A stretch of 64,000 bases of DNA, taken from CAVRXQ01 sp963838845. GTDB taxonomy: Bacteria; Actinomycetota; Acidimicrobiia; Acidimicrobiales; Bog-793. Location of the stretch: positions 992,001 through 1,056,000 of the forward strand of contig CAWISR010000002.1 in the NCBI GenBank assembly GCA_963838845.1, given 5' to 3'. Under the pieces are notes generated by a model. It made no database searches, was not told where the DNA came from, and was given only the letters and a program-made list of their open reading frames with translations. Position numbers and translations under genes: made by a program. The first letter of the stretch is position 1, and each line of letters opens with the position of its first letter. Below, in pieces: positions 42,691-51,518 of the stretch.

Positions 42691-44442
42691 CTAACCCGGG
42701 GATCCGATCGCCGGCAACCCCTCTTGTGGCGCACAGGGCCGACCAAAAAGGTACCCCTGCGCGAACGGACAACCGAGTTGCCGTAAGAGATCCGCGGTCG
42801 CCTCCGTCTCGACGCCTTCAGCGACGATGGTCGCCGAGAGCGCCTTTCCGAGTTCGATAATCGCAAGAACGATCTGACGCGCAGATTCATCCGAATCCAT
42901 TTCGCCGACGAACTCGCGGTCGATTTTCAGCTCGTCGACCGGCAGACGGCGAATTCGTCCGAGCGACGAGTACCCCGTGCCGAAGTCGTCGATCGAGATG
43001 CGCACGCCGAGCGCGCGTAATGCTTTGAGGGTCCGTCGGACCTCCGGGTCGTTCTCCATCAAGGCGGATTCGGTGAGTTCCAGGGTCAGCTTCTCTGCTG
43101 GCAGCCCCGAACCGATGAGCGCCGCACCGACAAGGTCGAGGAATCCCGAATCCTCGAGCTGTACCGGCGAGACGTTCACCGACACCCGCGGTGCACACTC
43201 ACGCGCGTAACCCCACGTCGCTGCTTGTTCACACGCGGTTTGAAGCACCATCGCGCCGATCGGGACGATGAGCTCGGTCTCTTCGGCCGCGCGGATGAAT
43301 TCGCGAGGAAGCGACGCCCCGCCCGCCGGATCATTCCAGCGGAGCAATGCCTCCACGCCGACGCATTCGTTCGTTTCGAGCGCGACAACCGGCTGATAAT
43401 GAACCGTGAGCTGCTTGGCTTCGTACGCGTGGACGAGCGAGTTACGCGAGCTATCGGTGATCAGGGCCGATGTGCGGAGCGAGCACTCGAAGACCACGAA
43501 GCGACCTCCGCCATGTGATCGCGCCCGCTCGCGCGCGAGCTGGGCATCGCGAATCAGTCGCTCGCTGGACGCGCCCTCCGCGCCCGCCGACAGTCCAACG
43601 CTCGCTGACAGTCTGATCTCGCTCCCGTTCACCAAGAACAGGTCATCGAAGGTCTCGACGAGCTCTCGGCCGAATTCGGCGAGCCCCGAAGGATCCCGCA
43701 GGTCCGGCCGGACGACGACGAACTCGTCTCCTGAGAGATGGCCGAGGGTGTCCGCCCGGTTCAACTGTTTCGCCATCCTCTGACCGATCGCGATCAGGAG
43801 CGTGTTTCCCGCATCGTTGCCGAACTCGTCGTTCACATGCATGAACCGATCGAGGTCCACATCAGCGACGCCGACGAAGCAGCCCGACTCTCTCGCCACA
43901 TTCAGCGCGGACTCGACGCGGTCGAGGACAAGTTCCCAGTGCGGCAAACCCGTCACGTCGTGAAACAGGCGCGAGCGAAGATTCGCTTGTTCGAGGGGCC
44001 GAGCCGTCGACTCGTCGATGAACTGTGCGACGACTCCCACGAGACCGCCCGCGGAGTCGCGCGCCGCTCCTACGACGAATCGGCCGGTGACGAGCGACCC
44101 GTCAGCTCGCTTCATCTGTTTGCGGATTTCGTAGTGCTGGCGGGCGCCGGCGCGCACGTCGGTAAGGAGCGCGTTCTCGTCTGTTTGGTCGTGGGGGCGC
44201 ACGACCTCATCGATGTGACGTCCCAGGTACTGCGCGCGTTCGTATCCGAGCAATCGCAGCATCGCATCGTTCGCGACGACGATCCTTCCCTCTTCGTCAA
44301 CGCCTTGCGCGGCGATCGGGCTGTCGTCGAACAGCAACCTCGCGAGCGCGCCGCCCTCGACGATGTCGCTATTCCAGCGTCTCGCGAGGAAGCGGCTCCG
44401 ACCGCCGGGGGTGTGCTGTGGAATAGCCGCCGAATGTGTCAC
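42691..44442 (-). CDS. PAS-GGDEF-EAL cyclic-di-GMP protein
   Basis: A 583-residue regulator of c-di-GMP. A PAS domain (about 35-145: SPIAAQGVDEEGRIVVANDA) precedes a GGDEF domain with SGDEF at 237-241, a variant often still active, and an EAL domain with EAL at 364-366 and DDFGTGYSSL later. The main EAL catalytic residues, including ELTES and DELKID, look intact. It is probably soluble, since no membrane segment is seen. GTG at 44442 is used, with GACGGA before it. Whether it makes or breaks c-di-GMP cannot be decided from sequence. Confidence 0.9.
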   Translation of the reverse strand: MTHSAAIPQHTPGGRSRFLARRWNSDIVEGGALARLLFDDSPIAAQGVDEEGRIVVANDAMLRLLGYERAQYLGRHIDEVVRPHDQTDENALLTDVRAGARQHYEIRKQMKRADGSLVTGRFVVGAARDSAGGLVGVVAQFIDESTARPLEQANLRSRLFHDVTGLPHWELVLDRVESALNVARESGCFVGVADVDLDRFMHVNDEFGNDAGNTLLIAIGQRMAKQLNRADTLGHLSGDEFVVVRPDLRDPSGLAEFGRELVETFDDLFLVNGSEIRLSASVGLSAGAEGASSERLIRDAQLARERARSHGGGRFVVFECSLRTSALITDSSRNSLVHAYEAKQLTVHYQPVVALETNECVGVEALLRWNDPAGGASLPREFIRAAEETELIVPIGAMVLQTACEQAATWGYARECAPRVSVNVSPVQLEDSGFLDLVGAALIGSGLPAEKLTLELTESALMENDPEVRRTLKALRALGVRISIDDFGTGYSSLGRIRRLPVDELKIDREFVGEMDSDESARQIVLAIIELGKALSATIVAEGVETEATADLLRQLGCPFAQGYLFGRPCAPQEGLPAIGSPG

Positions 44443-44708
44443 TCCGTCTTCCCCTGCATCGACGCCGCGCTCCCCGACCGAGACGCCGTTCCTTCAACAT
44501 TACGGCAACGCACATTGCAGACTAAAGCTCTGCCACTACTGCCGTCGGTACCGAAACGAAATAGCGCGCTCTGAACTGCTCGTTCTGCCTCTGTCGAGTC
44601 GCCGCCCATAGACGGATAGACGGACTGCCTAAATTGCTGCCCGATCTGGCCAATACATCGATCGCCTTCGAAACCATCGACCCCGGACCGCGGTGCGACC
44701 TCGTGAAC

Positions 44709-44720
44709 CCCGTTAACGGG
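44709..44720. repeat. 12-base perfect palindrome at the LLM gene stop codon
   Basis: CCCGTTAACGGG is a perfect palindrome that includes the TAA of the LLM-class gene. It has no loop or T-run, so a protein site is more likely than a terminator. Confidence 0.4.
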
Positions 44721-45579
44721 CAAAGATCGCCTCGAAGATCCGCTCGTCCCCCTTGTACGGCGAAGTCCGTCGCGGCCAGTGCACGACGAGGTCGGTGACG
44801 CCGGCCTCGGCGTAGCGTCCGACGGCGTCGGTGAACGACTCCTGCGATTCGAGCGCCGGGTCGATGAGGAACCCGGTCAGCACAAGCCGGCGCAGCGTCA
44901 GTGGATCGCGACCAATCGAGTCGCACGTCTCTTCAAGCTGGCTGATCTGCGATCGCACGAGCCCGATCGCAGACGTCGTGTCGACCTCGCCCGTTTTGTA
45001 ATCACCGATCGTCACCCAGTACTCACCGAATCGCGCCGCGACGCGCATCGAACGCTTCCCTCCCGCTGCGATCGCGAGAGGAAGCCGCGGCTTCTGCACG
45101 CACCCTGGGGAGGTACGTGCCTCGTCGACCTCGTAGTACTTGCCCTCCCAACTCACCTTCGGCTCGCGCAAAAGCAGTTCGGTCAGCTCGACGAACTCGG
45201 CAAATCGCTCGCCACGCTCCGTCAGCGACCAGGGATGTTGGCCGAGCATCGTCGCGTCCCACCCCTGGCCCCCGGCACCGATGCCGGCGATCACGCGGCC
45301 CTGCGAGATGTCGTCGAGGGCGATGAGTTCCTTCGCGAACGTCAGGGGGTGGCGGAAGTTCGGCGAAGCGACCAGCGTGCCGAGTGCGACCCGGCTCGTC
45401 GCCCCGGCAACCGCGGCGAGCAGCGGGATCGACGTGAACCACGGCTCGTCGCGAAAACCCCTCCACGCGAGGTGGTCGTAGGTCCACACGTGCGTGAACG
45501 AGAGTTCCTCCGCGCGGCGCCACGTCGCGATCGAGTCGCGCCAGCGCGCCTCAGGCAAGATGACGGCACCGAAGTCCAC
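44713..45579 (-). CDS. LLM-class (luciferase-like) F420-dependent oxidoreductase
   Basis: A 288-residue TIM-barrel flavin/F420-dependent enzyme. Family patterns: FGAVILPEARWRDSIATWRRA, TYDHLAWRG, RVALGTLVASPNFRHPLTFAKE and VIAGIGAGG. Members use F420H2 or FMNH2 for reductions or monooxygenations; the substrate is unknown. F420 use is inferred from the actinobacterial context and the nearby F420-reductase-like gene. Same strand as the GNAT gene upstream, 38 bases apart. Confidence 0.85.
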   Translation of the reverse strand: MDFGAVILPEARWRDSIATWRRAEELSFTHVWTYDHLAWRGFRDEPWFTSIPLLAAVAGATSRVALGTLVASPNFRHPLTFAKELIALDDISQGRVIAGIGAGGQGWDATMLGQHPWSLTERGERFAEFVELTELLLREPKVSWEGKYYEVDEARTSPGCVQKPRLPLAIAAGGKRSMRVAARFGEYWVTIGDYKTGEVDTTSAIGLVRSQISQLEETCDSIGRDPLTLRRLVLTGFLIDPALESQESFTDAVGRYAEAGVTDLVVHWPRRTSPYKGDERIFEAIFAR

Positions 45580-45617
45580 GTCGAGACGTTACGACCGAAC
45601 GCCGCGGCCGACGCCAT

Positions 45618-46631
45618 TCAGCCGACGTCGGCGAGCTCGAGCCGCCACTCGTACTCTCGGTCGACGGGTCGGAACCCGAGTCGTTCGTTCACCTCGATCA
45701 TGAAGCGGTTCGCCTCGGCGTTCCATGTCATTACTCGCTTCGTATCCGGCATCTCTGTCATCAACCGGCGGAGATTGACCGACTTCACCCACTGTCCGAG
45801 CCGGTGTCCGCGGTGCGCGGGGGCAACGATCGTGTCCCACTGATAGGCGATCGCGGGCTGGATGCGAGAGACCCCGATCTCGGTGAGCGCGACGAGTCGC
45901 CCGTCGGACACCGAGCGTGCCCCGGTCGCGAAACGGGCGCGTCCCCAAAGAATCGATTCGTTCTCGAACTCCCGCACCCGAGGCTGGTCCCAGTTCTCCT
46001 TCTCCATCTGCAAGTCCCCCATCGGCGCATCGGTGACCATCCGACCAAGGAGCGTCGCGACATCATCGACGACGTCGTCCGGCGCGTGATCGACCCAACT
46101 GACGAGCTCGTATCCCGCGGCGCGGTCGCGTGCTTCCGTCTCGAGGCGATCGAGCTGCGCCGATCGCAGCGTCGTCAGTTCGAGAACCCTGCGGATGGAT
46201 CGCAGGGCCTCCTTCGCGCCGAGCGAGGCCGCGAACAGCGCGCCCGGCGGGGTCCCGTCAAGTGGCCCCGGCACCTCTCCGACGAGAACCGTTCGATCGC
46301 GCGCGATGGCCCGTTCTCGCAGTTGTTCGAACATCGCCTTCCCGAATCCGCGGCGGCGACGTTCCGGGACAACTTCGAGCCTCACGAAGGCGAGCCGGGT
46401 GTTGTCGCGCGTCGGGAGCGTGAGCGAGCCGCGCGCGACTGGGACCCCATCGGTGTAACCGACATGGAACTCCTTACGCCAACCCGGCGATCCCTCCGGG
46501 ACTTGGGCGCGGACTTCTTCGACCGGATCGGCGATCAGGTCTGGCTGATCGTGTGCCAGCGCCGCGACGCCGACGGAGCGCCAATCGTCCGTCCGTGAGA
46601 CGTCCATCAGCCGCTCGATGTGAAGGTCCAC
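45618..46631 (-). CDS. Tandem GNAT-domain acetyltransferase
   Basis: A 337-residue protein with two GNAT folds, about 1-160 and 165-337. The first has RLEVVPERRRRGFGKAM; the second has TIVAPAHRGHRLGQWVKSVNLR and ends WNAEANRFMIEVNERLGF. The double arrangement is like MSHD (mycothiol synthase)-type or other two-domain actinobacterial acetyltransferases, but not enough is seen to name it. A longer frame runs into the aminotransferase region; GTG at 46631 is taken as start because it gives a normal N-terminus. Confidence 0.78.
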   Translation of the reverse strand: MDLHIERLMDVSRTDDWRSVGVAALAHDQPDLIADPVEEVRAQVPEGSPGWRKEFHVGYTDGVPVARGSLTLPTRDNTRLAFVRLEVVPERRRRGFGKAMFEQLRERAIARDRTVLVGEVPGPLDGTPPGALFAASLGAKEALRSIRRVLELTTLRSAQLDRLETEARDRAAGYELVSWVDHAPDDVVDDVATLLGRMVTDAPMGDLQMEKENWDQPRVREFENESILWGRARFATGARSVSDGRLVALTEIGVSRIQPAIAYQWDTIVAPAHRGHRLGQWVKSVNLRRLMTEMPDTKRVMTWNAEANRFMIEVNERLGFRPVDREYEWRLELADVG

Positions 46632-46684
46632 CGGACCGTTGTAGCAAAGCGCTCCCGGGCTCTCACCGCGAGCGTGGTGCGGGT

Positions 46685-48041
46685 TCAGCGGCCCACGTAG
46701 CGAGTGTCCACGACCTTTAGCGCCTCGTCCAGGATGGCAAGCCCAGCACGGGCCTCGTCGGGGGTGATCGTCAGCGGCGGGACGAGATGCACGCGATTGA
46801 AGTTCGTGAACGGGATCAGTCCACCTTCCTTGCACGCCGCGACGAATTCGTTCATCGCCTCCGAGGTACCGCCGTAGGGCGCCGCCGGTTCTTTCGTCGC
46901 GCGGTCGACGACCAGGTCGAGCGCCCAAAAGCACCCGAGGCCACGCACATCGCCGATCGAAAGGTGCCGCTCTTTCAGCTCCGCCAGTCCCGGACCAAAG
47001 ACCTCACGCCCAATGGTCGCCGCATTTTCGACGATCCGCTCATCGCGCATCGCGTTGATAGTCGCGATCGCAGCAGCCGAAGCGAGCGGATGCCCCGAAT
47101 ACGTCGAGCCACCGGGGAACGCGCGCTCATCGAAGGTACGAGCGATCTCCTCCGAGATGATCACGCCTCCAAGAGGGACATACCCCGACGTGACGCCCTT
47201 TGCGAAGGCAATCAGGTCGGGCTCGACACCGAAGTGCTCAAACCCGAACCACTTGCCGGTGCGGCCGAACCCGCACATCACCTCGTCGGCGACATAGACG
47301 ATCCCGTGCCGGTCGCACAGCTCACGTACCCCTTCGAGATAGCCAGGTGGAGGCGGCATGATCCCGGCGGTGCCCGGGATCGTCTCGAGAACGACCGCCG
47401 CGATCGTGCCTGGCCCTTCGAAGGCGATCACGTCTTGCAGGTGTTCGAGCGCCCGCGCGCTCTTCTTCTTCGCTCGAGGAATGGAAGGGCGAGCGGTAGA
47501 GGAACGGCCCGAAGAAGTGCACGACGCCGGCGCTGCCGTAGTCGTTCGGCCAGCGTCGCGGGTCACCCGTCAAGTTGATCGATGTCGTCGTCGAGCCGTG
47601 GTAGGAGCGATACGTCGACAGCACCTTGATCCGCCCGGTGTGCAGGCGCGCGAGGCGGGTGGCATGCTCGATCGCCTCGGCACCGGCATTTGTGAAGAAG
47701 ACCCGGTTCAACCGATCCGGCGCGAGCTCGATGATCAGGCGCGCCGCCTCGTTTCGCACCGCCACGGCGTAGTGCGGCGAGATGGTACACATCTCGGCTG
47801 CCTGCCTTTGGATCGCGGCGACGACCTTCGGGTGCTGATGGCCGATGTTCACGTTCACGAGCTGGGACGCGAAGTCGAGATATCGGTTGCCTTCGTAGTC
47901 GTAGAGGTAGACGCCTTCCGCGGCGGCGAGCGCCATTGGTTTGATCAGCGCCTGCGCCGACCAGGAGTGGAAGACCCGAGCGCGGTCGTTCATGAACACC
48001 TCGCGCGCGAGTTCGGGGTCGTTGATCGATCTGCCGCTCAC
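46685..48041 (-). pseudogene. Class III aminotransferase, frameshifted
   Basis: A PLP-dependent omega-aminotransferase split in two frames. The N-terminal part (YLDFASQLVNVNIGHQHPKV, FFTNAGAEAIEHATRLAR, YRSYHGSTTTSINLTGD) ends in frame after FHSSSEEEE, near 47465. The next frame continues with ARALEHLQDVIAFEGPG and VADEVMCGFGRTGKWF, then IAFAKGVTSGYVPLGG with the PLP lysine. One extra base in a GCGCGCGGGCG run explains the break. GTG at 48041 with AAGGAG is the start. With mmsA upstream, an amine such as beta-alanine or a related substrate is a plausible target. Confidence 0.85.
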
Positions 48042-48072
48042 GATCACTCCTTCGGTCCGCGCGAGCCGCGGC

Positions 48073-49581
48073 TTACGTGTTCTGTGGGAATCCGAGATTG
48101 ATGCCGCCGTGGCTCGGGTTCAACCACCGGCTCGTCACGACCTTCGCGCGGGTGAAGAAGTGGATCCCGTCAGGCCCATAGGCGTGCGTGTCGCCGAATA
48201 GCGAGTTCTTCCAGCCGCCGAAGGAGTAGTACGAGACGGGGACGGGGATCGGCACGTTGACGCCGACCATGCCGACCTGCACCTCTTCCTGGAAGCGACG
48301 CGCCGCTCCCCCATCGTTCGTGAAGATCGCGGTGCCGTTGCCCCACGGGTTTTCGTTCACGAGCGCGAGCGCGTCGTCGTACGATCGGACGCGCAGGACC
48401 GAGAGGATCGGGCCAAAGATCTCGTCGGTGTAGATCGCCATCGCGGGGCGTACGCGATCGAACAGCGTCGGTCCGAACCAGAACCCGTCGGGTGAACCGT
48501 TGATCGTCGTTTTGCGGCCGTCGACGACGAGCGTCGCGCCCTGCTCGACGCCCGAGTCGAGGTAGCTCGCCACCTTGTCGCGATGCGCGCGGGTGACGAG
48601 CGGACCCATGTCACTGTCGCGTCGGCCGTCACCGACCTTCACCGTTCCGATCCGTTCGGCGATCTTTCTCACCAGTGAGTCTCCAATCGGTTCCACCGCG
48701 ACGACTGCGGAGATCGCCATGCAGCGCTCGCCCGCCGAACCGAACCCCGCGTTCACGGCCGCGTCGGCGGCAAGGTCAAGATCGGCGTCGGGAAGGACGA
48801 CCATGTGATTCTTCGCGCCGCCGAGGGCTTGGACCCGTTTCCCGGCGCGCGTCCCGTTCTCGTAGACGTGGCGCGCGATCGGCGTCGACCCGACAAAGGA
48901 GATCGAAGCGACGCCGGGGTGCTCCAGCAGTCGATCGACGGCGACCTTGTCACCGTGGACGACGTTGAACACGCCAGCTGGCAGTCCGATTTCAGCCCAC
49001 ACCTCTGCGAACCAGTTCGAGGCCGAGGGGTCCTTTTCGCTCGGCTTCAGGACGACCGTGTTTCCCGTTGCGATCGCAATCGGGAAGAACCAGCACGGCA
49101 CCATGGCCGGGAAATTGAACGGACTGATGATCCCAGCGACGCCGACGGGTTGATGAAGCGAATAGACATCGACGTCGGTCGAGACCGTCGAGGAATAACC
49201 GCCCTTCAACAGGTGCGGGATGCCGCACGCGAACTCGACGACCTCGAGCGCGCGGGTGATCTCGCCGAGGGCGTCGCCGCGTACCTTGCCGTGTTCAGAG
49301 GTGATGATCTCGGCAAGCTCGTCTTTGCGTGCATTCAACAGTTCTCGGAAGTCGTAGAGGTATTGCACGCGTTTGGTTAGTGTCGTCGCCTTCCAAGAAG
49401 AAAACGCCGCGACGGCCGACGATACCGCCGCGTCGACGTCGGCAGGAGAAGCGAACGCGACCCGTTTTGTCAGCTCGCCCGTCGCCGGGTCGTAGACGTC
49501 GCCGAGACGGTCTTTCGATCCTTCGAAGGGCTTTCCGTCGATCCAGTGCTGCACCGTGGGGCGGCTGAAATCGTTCGTCAC
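48073..49581 (-). CDS. mmsA: CoA-acylating methylmalonate-semialdehyde dehydrogenase
   Basis: Oxidises malonate or methylmalonate semialdehyde with NAD+ and CoA, releasing CO2 and giving acetyl- or propionyl-CoA. The 502-residue protein has the aldehyde dehydrogenase fold with PFNFPAMVPCWFFPIA and VVLKPSEKDP, and the catalytic Cys287 in GERCMAISAVV. GERCMA is typical of the CoA-acylating MmsA branch. The start is GTG at 49581 with GGAAGA; the upstream frame is shorter in homology. It pairs with the adjoining aminotransferase, as in beta-alanine and valine breakdown. Confidence 0.93.
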   Translation of the reverse strand: MTNDFSRPTVQHWIDGKPFEGSKDRLGDVYDPATGELTKRVAFASPADVDAAVSSAVAAFSSWKATTLTKRVQYLYDFRELLNARKDELAEIITSEHGKVRGDALGEITRALEVVEFACGIPHLLKGGYSSTVSTDVDVYSLHQPVGVAGIISPFNFPAMVPCWFFPIAIATGNTVVLKPSEKDPSASNWFAEVWAEIGLPAGVFNVVHGDKVAVDRLLEHPGVASISFVGSTPIARHVYENGTRAGKRVQALGGAKNHMVVLPDADLDLAADAAVNAGFGSAGERCMAISAVVAVEPIGDSLVRKIAERIGTVKVGDGRRDSDMGPLVTRAHRDKVASYLDSGVEQGATLVVDGRKTTINGSPDGFWFGPTLFDRVRPAMAIYTDEIFGPILSVLRVRSYDDALALVNENPWGNGTAIFTNDGGAARRFQEEVQVGMVGVNVPIPVPVSYYSFGGWKNSLFGDTHAYGPDGIHFFTRAKVVTSRWLNPSHGGINLGFPQNT

Positions 49582-49656
49582 ATCAAGATTCTTCCAGATG
49601 CGGCAGGCGGCCCCAACGGACGATCCCGGTTGCACCGACCACCACGCCGGGGAGCG

Positions 49657-50352
49657 TCAGCGCTTCGGCGGCGCCTCGCGCTGTAGTTCGTCGAGGCGGC
49701 GCTGGCACAGGGCCACGATCGAGTATGCAGACGATTCGACGTGGGCGACGACGTCGGTGATTTCTGACACGAGCCTTGAAAGTTGCGAACGCACCTGCGC
49801 CATCTGCTGCTGGGATTCAGAGAACTCCTGCATCGTCGTCCGCCAAAAAGCGCGTTGCTCCTCGCGGGCGGCGTCTTTGAGCGCCAGCGCCTCTGTCTCG
49901 GCTTCGCGCAGTCGAACAACCATCGATCGAGCAGTGTCGCTGCGCAGCTTCGCGACCTCGTCAGCAGCGCGTACGCGCAATGCCATAACTTCATCTTCGG
50001 CAGACTGCAACTTTTCCGAAACAAGTCGAATCGCGCTCGCGCGGATCTGCGCCGCCGCATCCTTCGCTTCCGCGAGCGCGCGCTCGCGCATGCGGTTCGT
50101 CTCGGCATCGCCAGGCTCTGATGATCCGATCGCGGGGGGAGCCGGCGGGGGTTCATCTCGCGGCACGCTCGGCGGGACGAGTGGATCGAACGCGCCTGGT
50201 GGCGGGGGAGGCGGAGGCGCGACAGGTTCGGCTTCACGCGCGAACTGCGCGTTCGCGTCTTCTTCTGTTTTGCGTACGAGCTCTTCGAGTTCTTCTGCCG
50301 ATACGCCGAAGGCGCGCAACTGCTCGATTAGAGCATCATCACCCTCGGACAC
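49657..50352 (-). CDS. Coiled-coil protein of unknown function
   Basis: A 231-residue protein. An N-terminal helix (DDALIEQLRAFGVSAEELEELV) is followed by a Pro-rich linker with eight or more prolines in tandem (about 45-75), then a long coiled coil (about 80-220) rich in Ala, Glu, Arg and Leu. This resembles DivIVA- or Wag31-like cell-shape proteins only in general design, and no family is assigned. GTG at 50352 is preferred; the frame is open 18 codons further upstream but lacks a good start. Confidence 0.6.
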   Translation of the reverse strand: MSEGDDALIEQLRAFGVSAEELEELVRKTEEDANAQFAREAEPVAPPPPPPPGAFDPLVPPSVPRDEPPPAPPAIGSSEPGDAETNRMRERALAEAKDAAAQIRASAIRLVSEKLQSAEDEVMALRVRAADEVAKLRSDTARSMVVRLREAETEALALKDAAREEQRAFWRTTMQEFSESQQQMAQVRSQLSRLVSEITDVVAHVESSAYSIVALCQRRLDELQREAPPKR

Positions 50353-50521
50353 CAGCCCAGCATAAGTGAGAGTTCCTGCGCAAAACACGGTCCATAACTG
50401 ACACATCCCGATCCTTCACGGCCGGTGACGGCCGTCGCGCATCGCGTGACAACAGACGTTCGACTAATCGCGCACCGCAACGCGATGAACACGCATCCGG
50501 TTCGTCGCCGAGTCCGATCTT

Positions 50522-50527
50522 TAGACT
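50522..50527 (+). promoter_or_regulatory. Putative -10 box, leaderless GNAT gene
   Basis: TAGACT ends seven bases before the TTG start at 50535 and no Shine-Dalgarno is seen. Confidence 0.4.
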
Positions 50528-50534
50528 CGCCTCC

Positions 50535-51005
50535 TTGCGCTGGGATCGAAGCGACGGCTATTTCGTGAGCGACGAGCGCGCGTCGCTTGACCTAAAACGG
50601 GTCCACCGCTGGCTGTCGGAATCGAGCTACTGGGCGAAGGGGCGGTCATTCGACGACGTGCGCGCATCGTTCGCCTGCTCACTACCCCTCGGCCTCTACG
50701 CGCGAGACGGCGAACTCGTCGGGGTTTGCCGATGGGTGACCGATCGGGTCAGCTTCGCGTGGCTGTGCGACGTCTTCGTCGACGAGTCGGTGCGCGGACG
50801 AGGTCTCGGTACCTTCCTCGTGGAGTGTGCAAGCTCGCTGAAGCAGGTCCGTGGCGTGGGCCTCCACCTGCTTGCGACGCGCGACGCCCACTCCCTCTAC
50901 GAGAAGTCCGGCTTCCGGTCTGTCGACCCCGGCCGCTTCATGGCACGCCGCAGAGAACCGCCACCGATGGCGCCCACCACCGACGGGCCCCACCTGCGCG
51001 ATTAA
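50535..51005 (+). CDS. GNAT family N-acetyltransferase
   Basis: A 156-residue GNAT protein: LDLKRVHRWLSESSYWAKGR at the N-terminus is typical of a widespread GNAT subfamily, and VFVDESVRGRGLGTFLVE has the acetyl-CoA loop RGRGLG. LYEKSGF closes the fold. The substrate is unknown. The start is TTG at 50535, likely leaderless. It is convergent, with a two-base gap, with the AhpD-like gene. Confidence 0.82.
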   Translation: MRWDRSDGYFVSDERASLDLKRVHRWLSESSYWAKGRSFDDVRASFACSLPLGLYARDGELVGVCRWVTDRVSFAWLCDVFVDESVRGRGLGTFLVECASSLKQVRGVGLHLLATRDAHSLYEKSGFRSVDPGRFMARRREPPPMAPTTDGPHLRD

Positions 51006-51007
51006 CC

Positions 51008-51352
51008 CTAGGTGCCGTCGGCGAACTCCCTGAACGCCGCAAAGGCACGCGGACCCCAGACGGTGCCTGGTCCCCCATTCATCTGGATGGCGACGCCGAG
51101 AGCCTCCGCGACCTCGGGTTCGGTTGCTCCGGCTCGTGCCGCCGCCTTGGCGTGGGCGGCGACGCATCCGTCGCACTCTCGCGTCACCGAGATCGCCAGC
51201 GCGATGAGCTGCTTCACCTTCTCGCTCAGCGCACCATCGGACACCGCGGCGTGGTCGATGGCGGCGAAGCCCGAATACACGCCGGGGATCCGATCGCGTA
51301 GCTCCCGGGAGGGCCCACGCAACTCCTCGAGGAGCTCCTTCGCCCAGCCCAT
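51008..51352 (-). CDS. Carboxymuconolactone decarboxylase/AhpD-like protein
   Basis: A 114-residue helical protein of the AhpD-like family. The redox motif C60-D-G-C63 with His67 (ECDGCVAAHAKAA) suggests alkylhydroperoxidase-type thiol chemistry rather than decarboxylation. VKQLIALAISVTRECDGC is the family core. ATG at 51352 is preceded by GAGGAGG, which decides the start over the much longer upstream frame. Divergent from the MFS gene. Confidence 0.87.
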   Translation of the reverse strand: MGWAKELLEELRGPSRELRDRIPGVYSGFAAIDHAAVSDGALSEKVKQLIALAISVTRECDGCVAAHAKAAARAGATEPEVAEALGVAIQMNGGPGTVWGPRAFAAFREFADGT

Positions 51353-51518
51353 CGCCTGCCTCCTCTGTGGTCCCGTCGACGCTGGCGACCGTAGCGGGCA
51401 CGAACTCGACCGGACCGGGCCTTTTGTCGCGTTGCTGGCGAAAGCGTCGCAAGTAGCCTCGCCGAGTGCCATCTCATGGGGTGATTCTCGGCCCGACCGA
51501 CGTGACCGGGCGGGCGCG

